From assembly GCF_023502345.1 (NCBI RefSeq), contig NZ_JAMFLX010000003.1:186001-250000 (forward strand): a DNA stretch of 64,000 nt. The letters are read 5' to 3'. This stretch comes from Parendozoicomonas callyspongiae (GTDB lineage Bacteria; Pseudomonadota; Gammaproteobacteria; Pseudomonadales; Endozoicomonadaceae). Shown piece after piece: positions 19,592-29,627 of the stretch (position 1 is its first letter; each line of letters starts with the position of its first letter). The notes under the pieces were generated by a model that was not told the origin of the DNA, searched no databases, and saw nothing but the letters and a program-made list of their open reading frames with translations. Both the position numbers and the translations under genes were made by a program.

Positions 19592-20038
19592 TTACTCTTC
19601 CCAGGGGAAGAATACCCAGCAATCCTGAGCCACTTCCGTCAAATACGTATCAGCCAGATCCATACCGGCAGGCTTGGCATAAATAGTCGCTACATGCGCC
19701 TTGGGCAGCAGTTCACGTACCAGACGGATGGTTTTACCGGTATCCACCAGATCATCAATGACCAGCCAGCCTTCACCCTGGTCTTCCAGGCTGATGCTCT
19801 TCAACAGGTTCAGTTCGCCCTGACTTTTTTCGTCGTCATAGCTGGCGATACAGACAGTATCAACGTGGACAATATCCAGTTCACGGGACAGGACAGTAGC
19901 AGGACCCAGACCACCACGAGTGATAGCCAGCAGGCCTTTCCACTCACGATACTTCAGCTTGTCCGCAAGTTTGCGGGTGTCATCATGAAATTCTTGCCAG
20001 GAAATATGCATTTCCTGATGGTATACACCTTCGGCCAT
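19592..20038 (-). CDS. gpt: Xanthine/guanine phosphoribosyltransferase
   Basis: A 148-residue type I phosphoribosyltransferase. The PRPP-binding motif is WLVIDDLVDTGKT, the N-terminal substrate loop region is LLAITRGGLGP, and HVDTVCIASYDDE matches E. coli Gpt. It salvages xanthine and guanine to XMP and GMP. I chose the ATG at 20038 because E. coli Gpt begins at the equivalent point; an in-frame start 48 nt upstream would add residues without family support. Followed upstream by gsk, another purine-salvage gene. Confidence 0.9.
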   Translation of the reverse strand: MAEGVYHQEMHISWQEFHDDTRKLADKLKYREWKGLLAITRGGLGPATVLSRELDIVHVDTVCIASYDDEKSQGELNLLKSISLEDQGEGWLVIDDLVDTGKTIRLVRELLPKAHVATIYAKPAGMDLADTYLTEVAQDCWVFFPWEE

Positions 20039-20072
20039 AGCCAGGATCCCTGAATATTGTTTCGAAACGTAT

Positions 20073-20106
20073 AAAAAAAGCCCCAAAGCCAGAGGTGGCA
20101 GGAGCT
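20073..20106 (-). terminator. Probable terminator after gsk
   Basis: On the minus strand AGCTCC (20106-20101) can pair with GGGGCT (20084-20079), enclosing an inner GCC/GGC pair, followed by seven T. It separates gsk from gpt. Confidence 0.5.
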
Positions 20107-20199
20107 AGCCTGATCGTTTTTTACACAAAAACAATCAGGCGGGTGAAAATTTTTGGCATTCTAGAGAGTCAGCCTCCCACACTCTATGCGGGATTTCCG

Positions 20200-21501
20200 T
20201 TAGCGACTCCAGTAAGCCTCTTCCAGACTGTCCTCACGCTCCGGCAGACCACGCGAAAGACGTGGGGAACTCTGAGCCAGCACCTGATAGCTCACACGAT
20301 TGGCGTACTTACACACCTGTGCGAAAGAAGAGTAGGTCAGGTAAGCGTGGTTATGCTTGCCGGATGTTGGCAGAACCAGTCTGTGGAAGGCGTTAGCAGT
20401 CATATCATGAACGACAGCCGCCAGAGCACCATCACCGGCACCATTGGTGTTGCTGATACGCTCTGGGCCGCCCATGTAAGGGTCAATATGTGCGTAAACC
20501 TTCACCGGGTCGCTGCAATCCCTGCGGGACATGGGGCGACTGAACTCATAGCGGTTGAAATCAGTCACTGAGGAAGAGCGAATCGGGTTGGACGTTTGAC
20601 GCAGAGCGTCACGATCACAGTAGCCACTCAGGTAAAGACCTTCCGGACCTGCAGTTAAAAGCACCAGATCGACGCTGTCGAGAACCTTCTCGCATGCCAG
20701 AACCCTGTCGGTCATACCAGTCAAAGCTTCCGCTTCATCTTCATTCATGGCAACGATAGTGACATATCTATCAATAAACGCCTGTAGTCGCTCACGAATA
20801 TTCTCTACCAGCACATAGGAACCCAGAGTCAGTACAACTGGAACATTATTTTCCAGCGCTACTTCGGCCGCCTTGATAGTTGCGTGGTAAATTGGCTGAG
20901 ATTCATCAGCCAAAGTATAAGCACAGAGAACAAGAGCAGAGCTGCCTGCCACCATCTTTTCGGAAATGTAATCCGGCTTGAGCTCATTCATCAGGCCAGG
21001 GCTGATGCCGAAGGTACGGTCACCATCAGGGGTAACCAGAGCAAAACCACGGCCAATGGCACCCGTTACCGGCTGCAGATAGGTCAGATCAACCTTGCTA
21101 CTGGTATTACACAGGTAACGGTAGGAGGAGGTGCCAATGACAATATTTTCACTCATTACACCAAACTGTACGGAACGATCATCAGCCAAAACTGAGTAGT
21201 TGTGCAGGGTATTACCAATAGTGCCGCCGGCAAACTCTTCTTCAATCAGATTGTTCTCAAGCAGGAACTCATAGAGACGGTTCGCTGTTTCATTATCCGG
21301 AAGCAGCTGGGAAGCCCCTTTACGCAGACCGAAATCTGCCAGAACACTGTCGTCAACGTGAGCGGTGATATCAACAATATTCTGATCGATACCTGTGACA
21401 TAGGTATTTACATGCCCAAATGCAATGCTTTCTCTATCGAAACGATTGTCAGCATTCACCGGAAAATAATGCTTGATTTTCCGTTTGCCGGGAAACTTCA
21501 T
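20200..21501 (-). CDS. gsk: Inosine/guanosine kinase
   Basis: A 433-residue PfkB-family kinase that phosphorylates inosine and guanosine to IMP and GMP. Family features are GGTIGNTLHNYSVLADDRS in the substrate region, VLTAGPEGLYL-like VLLTAGPEGLYL, and the catalytic NTNGAGDGALAA motif, the anion-hole/base GAGD. Length and start (KFPGKRKIKHYFPV) match E. coli Gsk. Paired with gpt it forms a purine-salvage locus that feeds the pathway completed by guaBA. Confidence 0.95.
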   Translation of the reverse strand: MKFPGKRKIKHYFPVNADNRFDRESIAFGHVNTYVTGIDQNIVDITAHVDDSVLADFGLRKGASQLLPDNETANRLYEFLLENNLIEEEFAGGTIGNTLHNYSVLADDRSVQFGVMSENIVIGTSSYRYLCNTSSKVDLTYLQPVTGAIGRGFALVTPDGDRTFGISPGLMNELKPDYISEKMVAGSSALVLCAYTLADESQPIYHATIKAAEVALENNVPVVLTLGSYVLVENIRERLQAFIDRYVTIVAMNEDEAEALTGMTDRVLACEKVLDSVDLVLLTAGPEGLYLSGYCDRDALRQTSNPIRSSSVTDFNRYEFSRPMSRRDCSDPVKVYAHIDPYMGGPERISNTNGAGDGALAAVVHDMTANAFHRLVLPTSGKHNHAYLTYSSFAQVCKYANRVSYQVLAQSSPRLSRGLPEREDSLEEAYWSR

Positions 21502-21797
21502 GGACCACCTGCCGCTTGGGGGCTACAACTTGGGGAAGGTTGGGGAACTGCTGTTTTTCGCGCACACAACAACAGTGCAAACAAGATAGAACAGCAGACA
21601 ATAATTGGGCGCGGATTCTACGCTTGCTAGAGCATAGAGGCCATGCGGAGATTTACAAAAAAAACATGTTTAAACTCAAAGAGTTGCCATAAACATCACA
21701 TTTTGCCCCCCCTTGGGTTCACTTTTAATTTTGGGGACAAGAGCAAACTGCTTCACCCCACATTATGTACTGGAAAATTATCAAACCCACTAAAGCA
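21502..21797. other. Intergenic region upstream of gsk
   Basis: About 300 bp between the gsk start and the isc terminator. It must hold the gsk promoter. I see G-rich tracts near 21520-21545 and homopolymer A and C runs near 21655-21715, but no gene or recognisable site. Confidence 0.4.
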
Positions 21798-21819
21798 AAA
21801 GCCAACTGATGTTGGCTTT
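21798..21819 (-). terminator. Terminator of the isc operon
   Basis: A 9-bp perfect stem (21798-21806 with 21811-21819, AAAGCCAAC/GTTGGCTTT) with a 4-nt loop, followed on the minus strand by TTTTGCTTT. Located 25 bp after iscX. Confidence 0.75.
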
Positions 21820-21843
21820 CAACTCACAGAAACCGGACTTTTT

Positions 21844-22038
21844 CTAATCCATTTCCTCAATCCACGCACCCTGGATACCTTCCAGAATACGCTCACCACA
21901 GCGGGACGGGGCATCATCAAAGCCTTCCAGCTCCATGACCCAGTTGCGCAGATCAACAAAGTTCACATAACGAGGATCAACATCAGGCCTGCTCTCGGCA
22001 AGCTCAATGGCAATATCCTGAACATCTGTCCACTTCAT
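21844..22038 (-). CDS. iscX: Fe-S assembly protein IscX
   Basis: A 64-residue acidic protein. It begins MKWTDVQDIAIELAESRPDV and contains RYVNFVDLRNWVMELEGFDD and an ending IQGAWIEEMD, all typical of IscX (YfhJ). IscX binds IscS and iron and tunes cluster assembly. Last gene of the isc operon; its start overlaps the fdx stop by one base. Confidence 0.95.
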   Translation of the reverse strand: MKWTDVQDIAIELAESRPDVDPRYVNFVDLRNWVMELEGFDDAPSRCGERILEGIQGAWIEEMD

Positions 22039-22376
22039 CAGTGCTTCTCCGACACCTGATTAAGGGTATAGCGGGGAATTTCAACAACCAGATCTTCATC
22101 CGCTACCACTGCCTGACAGCCCAGACGGGATTCTGGCTCCAGACCCCAGGCCTTATCCAGCATATCATCCTCCAGCTCATCGGACTCTTCCAGAGAATCG
22201 AAGCCTTCACGGACAATCACATGACAGGTAGTACAGGCACAGGACTTCTCGCAGGCATGTTCAATTTCAATGCCTTCAGCAAGTGCCGCATCCAGAACGG
22301 TTGTGCCGGGCTCAACCTCGACAACAGCGCCTTCCGGACAAATTTCATCGTTGGGCAGAAAAACAACCTTGGCCAC
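22038..22376 (-). CDS. fdx: ISC-system [2Fe-2S] ferredoxin
   Basis: A 112-residue adrenodoxin-type ferredoxin. Cluster ligands are in HACEKSCACTTCHV (three Cys) and RLGCQAVV (the fourth). It supplies electrons for cluster formation on IscU. Located between hscA and iscX as in other gammaproteobacteria. Confidence 0.97.
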   Translation of the reverse strand: MAKVVFLPNDEICPEGAVVEVEPGTTVLDAALAEGIEIEHACEKSCACTTCHVIVREGFDSLEESDELEDDMLDKAWGLEPESRLGCQAVVADEDLVVEIPRYTLNQVSEKH

Positions 22377-22391
22377 TTTTTTATCTCCCCT

Positions 22392-24275
22392 TTACTTCTC
22401 TGTTTTATCCGCCCCGAGGGCTTCGAAAGCATCAACAGCCTGACCGGACAGTGCGGCCCTGATACCAGCATTCATACGTCTGGCAGCAAAAACCTCGGAA
22501 GCCTTGGCAACCTCTTCCGTGGTTTTGGCAATCAAGTCCGCATCATGACTCTTGGTCGTTTCAGCCAGATGTCGCGCCTGTTCTGCCAGCTCAGCACGTT
22601 CTTCCGGTGACAGCAGAATGTCACCATCTATTGCCAGAGCATTCTGAACTGCTTCAATAATACGCTCCGCTTCTACACGGCGCTCCAGCAGGTTACGCGC
22701 TTCCTTATCTTCCTTGGCGAAAGTGTAGGAAGCCTGCAGCATTTCGGTAATCTCGCTCTCTTCCAGACCGTAGGAAGGCTTGATTTCAATACTGGCTGCC
22801 ACACCGGACGATTCTTCGCGGGCACTTACGCTCAACAGACCATCAGCATCCACCTGGAAAGTGACCCGGATTCGTGCCATTCCGGCAGGCATGGGCGGAA
22901 TGCCGCGCAGAACAAAACGTGCAAGCGAGCGGTTGACATCAACAAGCTCACGCTCACCCTGCAGGACGTGGATAGCCATAGCAGTCTGACCATCCTTGAA
23001 AGTAGTGAACTCCTGCGCACGCGCTACTGGAATAGTAGTGTTTCTGTGGATAACTTTTTCCATCAGACCACCCATGGTTTCCAGACCAAGGGAGAGAGGA
23101 ATCACATCCAGCAGCAGCATTTCATCAGCTGGCTTGTTGCCAGCCAGAATATCAGCCTGCAGTGCAGCGCCAATTGCAACTACACGATCTGGGTCAATAT
23201 CTGTCAGTGGCTGTTTACCGATCAAGTCAGCCACACGCTCGCGTACCCGAGGTACGCGGGTTGAACCGCCGACCATAACCACTTCGTTGATATCAGCCGC
23301 TTTCAGCTTGGCATCACGAAGGGATTTCTTAACACTCTTGATAGTACGATCAATCAGAGGATCAACCAGAGAATCAAAAATTGTCTTGGTGATCTCACCA
23401 CTCCAACCATCGAAATTAATAGAAACGGTATCAGAATCGGTCAGGGCTTCTTTAGCTGCACAGGCAGCATCCAGCAACTTACGATATTGCTCAGGGTCCA
23501 GAGCTTTAATATCCAGACCAGCCTGTTCCAGAATCCAGCCGGCAACCATTTGATCGAAGTCATCACCACCCAGCGCTGTATTACCACCGGTGGCCAGCAC
23601 TTCAAACACACCACGGCGAAGGCGCAGAATGGAAATATCGAAAGTACCACCACCCAGGTCATAAACTGCAATAGTGCCTTCACCACCCTGATCCAGACCA
23701 TAGGCGACAGCTGCCGCAGTTGGCTCATTCAGCAGGCGGAGAACTTCCAGACCAGCCAGACGGGCTGCATCCTTGGTTGCCTGACGCTGAGCATCATCAA
23801 AGTAGGCTGGAACAGTAATCACAGCACCGAGAAGATCGCCACCGAGAGTTTCCTCTGCACGGCCACGCAGAGCGCGCAGAATTTCTGCAGACACCTGAAC
23901 CGGGCTTTTCTCACCCTGCACGGTTTCAATAAATGGCATACCGCCATCTGTGCGGGTAAAGCGATAAGGCAGAACATCACCCAGAGCCCGAATATCCTCT
24001 ACGCCGCGCCCCATAAAACGCTTAACGGAAATAATGGTATTCAGGGGATCTTCAGCCGCCAGACGACGGGCATCGGTACCGGTCAGGGTGCACTGGGTTC
24101 CATAATGAACGACAGAGGGTAGGATATGCTCGCCAGAAGCATCCGGCAGCGTTTCTGCAGTACCACTTCGAACAGAAGCCACCAGAGAGTTGGTGGTTCC
24201 CAGATCAATTCCTATCGCCAGCTTGCGCTGGTGAGGAGCCGGACTTAACCCAGGCTCAGAAATCTGCAATAACAT
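22392..24275 (-). CDS. hscA: Fe-S chaperone HscA (Hsp70 family)
   Basis: A 627-residue specialised Hsp70 ATPase that releases clusters from IscU. It begins [20 protein letters not shown], then [18 protein letters not shown], with [14 protein letters not shown] and [20 protein letters not shown]-binding motifs and a C-terminal substrate domain. I place the start at the ATG (24275) rather than the TTG 12 nt upstream because E. coli HscA starts at the matching residue. It works with HscB encoded upstream. Confidence 0.96.
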   Translation of the reverse strand: MLLQISEPGLSPAPHQRKLAIGIDLGTTNSLVASVRSGTAETLPDASGEHILPSVVHYGTQCTLTGTDARRLAAEDPLNTIISVKRFMGRGVEDIRALGDVLPYRFTRTDGGMPFIETVQGEKSPVQVSAEILRALRGRAEETLGGDLLGAVITVPAYFDDAQRQATKDAARLAGLEVLRLLNEPTAAAVAYGLDQGGEGTIAVYDLGGGTFDISILRLRRGVFEVLATGGNTALGGDDFDQMVAGWILEQAGLDIKALDPEQYRKLLDAACAAKEALTDSDTVSINFDGWSGEITKTIFDSLVDPLIDRTIKSVKKSLRDAKLKAADINEVVMVGGSTRVPRVRERVADLIGKQPLTDIDPDRVVAIGAALQADILAGNKPADEMLLLDVIPLSLGLETMGGLMEKVIHRNTTIPVARAQEFTTFKDGQTAMAIHVLQGERELVDVNRSLARFVLRGIPPMPAGMARIRVTFQVDADGLLSVSAREESSGVAASIEIKPSYGLEESEITEMLQASYTFAKEDKEARNLLERRVEAERIIEAVQNALAIDGDILLSPEERAELAEQARHLAETTKSHDADLIAKTTEEVAKASEVFAARRMNAGIRAALSGQAVDAFEALGADKTEK

Positions 24276-24342
24276 GTATTTTTCCAAACATCTGAGCCTG
24301 AAAGCTCAGGCTCTCATCAAGACACAATTGGGCAATCAAGGT

Positions 24343-24903
24343 CTAGCTATCAAAAAGCTGCTCTTCGAGCTCTTCTGCTTCAGAAATCAGCTTTTCAGCA
24401 AAGTGCATTTTACGAGCAAAGTCGGCAGCCTTTTCAAGATCATCGGCCGTACCACTCTTCCAGCAGGTGACGAAACCCAACTGAAGACTGGTCATCAACT
24501 CTTCTGCGTGTTCAAGCACTGCTTCTATAGCTGATTCCGGATCACAGCTCTCGCGAACTTCTCCAAGCTCTTCACGCAGCTCCAATTGCTGCATCAAAAA
24601 ACCTGTATCCATCACTGTGTTTTTTTCGATATCCACAGGATGGCCGGAGTGTTCAAGCAGATAGAGTGCACGCTTCAGAGGAGAGCAGAGAGTTTGATAG
24701 GCCTCGTTAACAAAAGCAGCATACTGCACGGCCAGACGCTGCCCTCTTTCACCGAGACCGGCAAAACGGTCGGGATGGACGATGCGCTGCAGGTCGAGAT
24801 AGCGATCCTGAATAGCATCGCGATTGATATCGTAGCCAGCTTCCATGCCGAACAGCTCAAAGTAGCTGGCAGTCAGATCGATTCCGGCCGGGATATCAGA
24901 CAT
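24343..24903 (-). CDS. hscB: Fe-S co-chaperone HscB
   Basis: A 186-residue J-domain protein. The J-domain has the HPD motif (IVHPDRFAG) that stimulates HscA ATPase activity. The C-terminal three-helix domain binds IscU. Start overlaps iscA by 8 nt. Typical length is ~170, so it is slightly long at the C-terminus. Confidence 0.95.
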   Translation of the reverse strand: MSDIPAGIDLTASYFELFGMEAGYDINRDAIQDRYLDLQRIVHPDRFAGLGERGQRLAVQYAAFVNEAYQTLCSPLKRALYLLEHSGHPVDIEKNTVMDTGFLMQQLELREELGEVRESCDPESAIEAVLEHAEELMTSLQLGFVTCWKSGTADDLEKAADFARKMHFAEKLISEAEELEEQLFDS

Positions 24904-25219
24904 TGAAACTTTCGCCGCAACCGCATTCGCTGGAGATATTGGGGTTATTAAACTGGAAACCTTCGTTCAGGCCTTCCTTGACGAAGTCCAGTTCAGTGCC
25001 ATCGAGATAAACAAGGCTCTTTGGATCGATGAAAACCTTCTCGCCATGATGCTCAAACATTTCATCTTCCGGATTTGCCTCATCGACAAATTCCAGTACG
25101 TAGGCCATGCCGGAACATCCGCTGGTTTTCACACCCAGTCGGATACCAAGGCCCTTGCCTCGTCCATTCAGCTGACGGCGAATATGTGCCGCAGCGGCTT
25201 CAGTCATTGTTACTGCCAT
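24896..25219 (-). CDS. iscA: A-type Fe-S carrier IscA
   Basis: A 107-residue A-type carrier. The three conserved cysteines are in [10 protein letters not shown] and the C-terminal CGCGESF. It carries iron or clusters to target apoproteins. Located between iscU and hscB in the standard order. Confidence 0.97.
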   Translation of the reverse strand: MAVTMTEAAAAHIRRQLNGRGKGLGIRLGVKTSGCSGMAYVLEFVDEANPEDEMFEHHGEKVFIDPKSLVYLDGTELDFVKEGLNEGFQFNNPNISSECGCGESFNV

Positions 25220-25323
25220 GAATCATCCCGATGGCGGGAGTCCGACGCCCGCCTCTGCTTGGTTTTCCAACCCTTTATTACAACTTCAGACTGACCCACG
25301 CATCAAATCGTGGGTACAGCTTC

Positions 25324-25704
25324 TCAGTCCTGCTTTTGACGGTAGTCATCAATAGCGGCTTTGATTGCATCTTCGGCCAGCACGGAGCAGTGAATCTTCA
25401 CTGGTGGCAGCGCCAGTTCTTCAGCAATCTCGGTGTTACGAATCTCTGCGGCTTCATCCAGGGTGCGCCCTTTCATCCACTCGGTAGCCAGAGAGCTGGA
25501 AGCAATCGCAGAACCGCAACCGTAGGTTTTAAACTTGGCGTCTTCGATTACACCCTCATCGTCCACCTTGATCTGCAGACGCATAACGTCGCCACAGGCA
25601 GGAGCACCAACCATGCCGGTGCCGACAGTAGGATCTTTATCATCCATCTTGCCGACGTTGCGGGGGTTCTCGTAGTGGTCGATTACTTTTTCACTGTAAG
25701 CCAT
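25324..25704 (-). CDS. iscU: Fe-S scaffold protein IscU
   Basis: A 126-residue scaffold on which [2Fe-2S] clusters form. Ligands are C37 and D39 (GAPACGDV), C63 (YGCGSAIA) and C106 (IHCSVLA). The HscA-recognition LPPVK motif lies just before C106. Start MAYSEKVIDHYENPRNVG is conserved. Follows iscS. Confidence 0.98.
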   Translation of the reverse strand: MAYSEKVIDHYENPRNVGKMDDKDPTVGTGMVGAPACGDVMRLQIKVDDEGVIEDAKFKTYGCGSAIASSSLATEWMKGRTLDEAAEIRNTEIAEELALPPVKIHCSVLAEDAIKAAIDDYRQKQD

Positions 25705-25764
25705 TGTTCATTCCTCCTGCCCGCACCGCGCTTCTGTGAAAGCCGGACACGGGCATAGTATTCC

Positions 25765-26979
25765 TCAGTGCGCTACCCACTCGACCTTGCTCAGGTCGAC
25801 ACCATCTTTGTACATATCCCAGAGAGGGGACAGCTCGCGGAGTTTCTCCACTGCGCCGCGCACCAGGTTTGCGGCATGATCAACTTCCTCTTCAGTCGTG
25901 AAACGACCGAAGCTGAAACGGATTGAGCTGTGTGCCAGCTCATCATTCAGCCCCAGAGCCCGCAACACATAAGACGGTTCCAGACTGGCTGAAGTACAGG
26001 CAGAGCCTGAAGACACTGCGATATCGCGGAGGGACATGATCAGGGATTCACCCTCCACGAAAGCAAAACTGATATTCAGGATTCCGGGAACACGCTGGAT
26101 CTCGGAACCATTCATATGAACTTCTTCCATATCGGAGATATGGCCCAGGAAACGGGCTTTCAAGGCTTCTGCATGATCAGTGTTCTTCTGCATGTCTGCC
26201 TTGAGAATGGCGCAGGCCTCACCCATACCAACAATCTGGTGAGTTGGCAGAGTACCGGAACGCATACCGCGTTCATGACCACCGCCGTGCATCTGGGCTT
26301 CCAGACGGATACGGGGCTTGCGCTGCACGTACAGGGCACCGATACCTTTAGGGCCGTAGATCTTGTGTCCGGACATGGACATCAGATCCACTTTCATTTC
26401 CTTCATATCCAGAGGAACGCGGGCCAGACTCTGGGCGGCATCCACGTGGAAAATAATCTTGCGGGAGCGGGTCAGTTCACCAATCGCAGCGATATCGTTA
26501 ACAGTACCGATCTCGTTGTTCACATGCATGATGGAAACGAGGATGGTCTCTTCACGAATGGCAGATTCAACCAGCTCAGGAGTGATAATGCCGTCAGCGC
26601 CTGGCTCAAGGTAAGTCACCTCGTAACCTTCACGCTCCAGTTGACGACAAGTGTCCAGAACAGCCTTGTGTTCCAGCTTGGAGGTAATAATGTGATTGCC
26701 GTTCTTCTTATAGAAGTGAGCAACTCCTTTGATGGCCAGGTTGTCAGACTCGGTGGCTCCGGAAGTCCAGACAATCTCGCGGGGATCTGCGTTGATCAGT
26801 TCCGCCACCTGGGAACGGGCGTTCTCCACAGCCTCTTCAGCTTTCCAGCCGAACAGATGGGAACGCGAAGCAGGGTTGCCGAAATTACCCTCGGTCGTCA
26901 GACACTGCATCATCTTTTCTGCCACACGCGGATCGACAGGCGCTGTTGCGGCATAATCGAGATAAATCGGCAGCTTCAT
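25765..26979 (-). CDS. iscS: Cysteine desulfurase IscS
   Basis: A 404-residue PLP enzyme that takes sulfur from cysteine for Fe-S clusters and tRNA thiolation. The PLP lysine lies in [11 protein letters not shown]. The catalytic Cys loop is [20 protein letters not shown]. The ending LSKVEWVAH matches the IscU-binding C-terminus. Second gene of the isc operon, 107 bp after iscR. Confidence 0.98.
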   Translation of the reverse strand: MKLPIYLDYAATAPVDPRVAEKMMQCLTTEGNFGNPASRSHLFGWKAEEAVENARSQVAELINADPREIVWTSGATESDNLAIKGVAHFYKKNGNHIITSKLEHKAVLDTCRQLEREGYEVTYLEPGADGIITPELVESAIREETILVSIMHVNNEIGTVNDIAAIGELTRSRKIIFHVDAAQSLARVPLDMKEMKVDLMSMSGHKIYGPKGIGALYVQRKPRIRLEAQMHGGGHERGMRSGTLPTHQIVGMGEACAILKADMQKNTDHAEALKARFLGHISDMEEVHMNGSEIQRVPGILNISFAFVEGESLIMSLRDIAVSSGSACTSASLEPSYVLRALGLNDELAHSSIRFSFGRFTTEEEVDHAANLVRGAVEKLRELSPLWDMYKDGVDLSKVEWVAH

Positions 26980-27086
26980 TTTATATTCTCTCCCAGGTAT
27001 TTCTTACCCGCTGTACTCATGTGCCTTCAGGTCACATCACGGCTTTACAGCGGCTACTACAAATCAGAGTATTCTTGCTGGCTTTT

Positions 27087-27590
27087 TCAAAGCGACTCGG
27101 CGGCGATGCGTCGCCCTTTCTCTTCCGCTTCACGGGTCCGGGTTTCGACCTGACTCAGGTCCTGACGCTCAGCCACCTGACGAACCTCTTTGCGGTTGAC
27201 CAGATCTGCCAGGGTGATGCCACTCAAAAACTGGTGAATCTGCTCACTCAGATCACACCAGAGATGGTGGGTCAGGCAGACACTGCCCTGCTGACAACCC
27301 TCATCAGACTTATGGCAGCGGGTCGCATCCACAGATTCGTCAACTGCATCAATAACCTCTGCCACACCAACCTCTGACTCCGGACGGCTCAGGCAATAAC
27401 CGCCGCCAGGGCCACGAACGCTTTTCACAAGATTACTTCTGCGCAGCTTGGCGAACAGCTGCTCAAGATAGGACAGGGATATTCCCTGGCGTTCAGAAAT
27501 GTCCGCAAGTGCAACCGGCCCGCTGCCAGCATGCAGCGCCAGATCCAACATTGCGGTGACCGCGTAACGGCCTTTGGTAGTCAGACGCAT
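27087..27590 (-). CDS. iscR: Fe-S sensing transcriptional regulator IscR
   Basis: A 167-residue Rrf2-family regulator. The winged helix-turn-helix starts [20 protein letters not shown]. The [2Fe-2S] ligands are C92, C99 and C105 followed by His (CLTHHLWC). In the cluster-bound form IscR represses its own operon through type 1 sites; such a site overlaps the promoter here. First gene of the isc operon. The C-terminal tail is charged and unremarkable. Confidence 0.97.
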   Translation of the reverse strand: MRLTTKGRYAVTAMLDLALHAGSGPVALADISERQGISLSYLEQLFAKLRRSNLVKSVRGPGGGYCLSRPESEVGVAEVIDAVDESVDATRCHKSDEGCQQGSVCLTHHLWCDLSEQIHQFLSGITLADLVNRKEVRQVAERQDLSQVETRTREAEEKGRRIAAESL

Positions 27591-27689
27591 AATCCGCTTA
27601 ACCTACCTCAGAAACATTCTTCAGAAATCCATAGCTGAAGCGCACATGATCAGCGCCCTCCAACCTATAAAATCAGGTGTACTAAGCGA

Positions 27690-27722
27690 ATTATCTAATA
27701 ACCGAGTATTTTAGTCAACTAT
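27690..27722 (-). promoter_or_regulatory. isc operon promoter with type 1 IscR site
   Basis: On the minus strand: -35 TTGACT (27713-27718), 17-bp spacer, -10 GATAAT (27690-27695). Overlapping the -35 is a 25-bp element (27698-27722) that fits the E. coli type 1 IscR consensus ATASYYGACTRwwwYAGTC(RRSTAT) at 23 of 25 positions by my count. This predicts feedback repression by [2Fe-2S]-IscR. Confidence 0.85.
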
Positions 27723-27751
27723 ACCAGAAGGAATAGGAAGTGGTGATTTGC

Positions 27752-27772
27752 CACCCTCCTAATAAGAGGGTG
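27752..27772. other. Hairpin after cysE
   Basis: A 7-bp perfect inverted repeat (CACCCTC/GAGGGTG) with a 7-nt loop, 44 bp after the cysE stop. No U-tract, so terminator function is uncertain. Confidence 0.35.
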
Positions 27773-27815
27773 CCAGATTATAACAAACAAACATAAAAGA
27801 ACTAAAGCTAACTTA

Positions 27816-28595
27816 CTAACTGGCCTTGGCCTCGTCAGCTTCAGCTTCAGAAACCACCGCAAAGTCCTCTTCACGCAGCTCTGGCAGAGAAACATCCCCG
27901 CAATCCACGCCTTTTTCCTCTAACAGCTGGCAGAGGCTCTGAAACTTCTTATCGACCGCCTGCATATGCTCCAGCATGGCATTAATAGCATGAACGGTCG
28001 GGTCAGGCATCTCTTTGCTGACAGCGTAAGCATCGAAGCCAATTTTCTTGGCAATCGCTTCATGGGCCTCTTCAACATGCTCACGCCTTCTAACAACCCG
28101 GCCAGGCACACCAACAACCGTAGCGCCAGCAGGTACTTCTTTTACCGCGACAGCGTTGGAACCAATCTTCGCGTTCTTACCCACAGTGAAGGGGCCAAGA
28201 ACTTTAGCACCCGCACCAACAATCACACCATCTTCCAGGGTCGGGTGACGCTTGCCGCCATCCAGACTGGTACCACCCAAAGTCACTCCCTGGTAGAGGG
28301 TAACATCATCACCAATTTCGGAGGTTTCCCCGATCACCACACCAGTACCATGGTCAATAAAGAAGCGACGACCAATCTGGGCACCCGGATGAATCTCGAT
28401 ACCTGTCAGCCAGCGGGAGAATGTTGAGATGACCCGCGCAAGCCATTTCCAGTCATTGCGCCACAAGGGGTGGGCCAGGCGATGCAGCAGTATTGCGTGC
28501 AGGCCAGGATAAGTCGTCAAAACCTCAAAGGTATTCCGTGCCGCAGGGTCTCGATCAAGAACACTGCGAATATCCTCTCGTACACGCTCAAACAT
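27816..28595 (-). CDS. cysE: Serine O-acetyltransferase
   Basis: A 259-residue enzyme that makes O-acetylserine for cysteine synthesis. The N-terminal helices ([24 protein letters not shown]) precede a left-handed beta-helix of hexapeptide repeats, with [18 protein letters not shown] and the VGVPGRVV turn typical of the family. The C-terminal tail is long and acidic. Its product supplies the cysteine used by IscS next door. Upstream is trmJ. Confidence 0.95.
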   Translation of the reverse strand: MFERVREDIRSVLDRDPAARNTFEVLTTYPGLHAILLHRLAHPLWRNDWKWLARVISTFSRWLTGIEIHPGAQIGRRFFIDHGTGVVIGETSEIGDDVTLYQGVTLGGTSLDGGKRHPTLEDGVIVGAGAKVLGPFTVGKNAKIGSNAVAVKEVPAGATVVGVPGRVVRRREHVEEAHEAIAKKIGFDAYAVSKEMPDPTVHAINAMLEHMQAVDKKFQSLCQLLEEKGVDCGDVSLPELREEDFAVVSEAEADEAKAS

Positions 28596-28638
28596 ACAGA
28601 TGCCTTCCCGTCACTCAAACTAATTTATTTATTCTTAC

Positions 28639-29382
28639 TCACTGGCGCTTCTTTCTGACCGCAACCTGAGTTTCAGACAAAATCCCGCGCAGGATGTTGT
28701 ACTCGATTCTATCAGGACGACTGCGGCTATATAAACGACGCAACTTGGTCATAATTTTTTCAGGGTTACAGCTTTTGAAGAACTCTACCTCTTCCAGGGT
28801 TTCACGAAGATGACCGTAGAAACCTTCCATCTCCTCAGAGCTTGCCGGACGATGTTCACGCACACCGGGAACCTTGTCAGTGCCTTCAGCAGATAGGTGC
28901 GCCATACGCAGCTCGTAACAAAGCACCTGAACAGAGGCCGCCAGATTCAGAGAGCTGAACTCCGCAACAGAAGGAATATGAACCTGACGGTGACACATAC
29001 GCAGCTCTTCATTGGTCAGACCACGATCTTCACGACCAAAGACCAGGGCAATTTTGCCACCTGCTGCAGCTTCAGCAACAACATCTGTAGCGGTCTCACG
29101 GGGGTCCGTCAGTTCAAGGGAGATACCACGAACACGAGCACTGGCGCCAACCACCAGATCACAATCCGCAATAGCTTCTGCCAGTGTTTCTGTCACAACG
29201 GCATTTTCCAGCAGATCGGTGGCACCGGATGAAAGCGCCCGGGCTTCACAGGAAGGAAAGTCCATCGGACTCACCAGATAGAGTGACGAAAGCCCCATGG
29301 TTTTCATGGCACGGGCCGCTGACCCGATATTTCCCGGGTGGGTCGTGTTAACAAGTACAATCCGGATATTTTCTACAGACAT
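28639..29382 (-). CDS. trmJ: tRNA (cytidine/uridine-2'-O-)-methyltransferase TrmJ
   Basis: A 247-residue SPOUT-class methyltransferase that modifies position 32 in several tRNAs. It begins MSVENIRIVLVNTTHPGNIG. SAM-binding knot motifs are IALVFGREDRGLTNEEL and IPSVAEFSSLNLAASVQV. I chose the internal ATG at 29382 over the 57-nt longer start because the family begins there. The cysE-trmJ-suhB arrangement beside isc is common in gammaproteobacteria. Confidence 0.95.
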   Translation of the reverse strand: MSVENIRIVLVNTTHPGNIGSAARAMKTMGLSSLYLVSPMDFPSCEARALSSGATDLLENAVVTETLAEAIADCDLVVGASARVRGISLELTDPRETATDVVAEAAAGGKIALVFGREDRGLTNEELRMCHRQVHIPSVAEFSSLNLAASVQVLCYELRMAHLSAEGTDKVPGVREHRPASSEEMEGFYGHLRETLEEVEFFKSCNPEKIMTKLRRLYSRSRPDRIEYNILRGILSETQVAVRKKRQ

Positions 29383-29627
29383 CGAAAAACACCAGCCGGT
29401 TACCGGCAAATAGCCGGATTCTACCAGAAACGGGTTCAATAGAAGCAGAAAAAACCGGAAGTCCCTATCGGTTCCTCAGCAAAAGATGCGTGCCACTCCC
29501 TACCGAAGGCAACAAGGCATGAGCAATACCCCTATTTTCACACACAGACGACTGCGCATCCCACAGACTGGTGATATACTCCGTCGATTCGCTGAGTATT
29601 AACTTTCCTCACAGATCTTTTTCAATT

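Noticed and set aside
20108..20140. Hairpin GCCTGAT...ATCAGGC after gsk as terminator
   Set aside because: It has a mismatch and no U-tract after it; the structure at 20073-20106 with seven T fits better.
26116..27153. A 345-codon open frame on the plus strand
   Set aside because: Antisense to iscS and the end of iscR.
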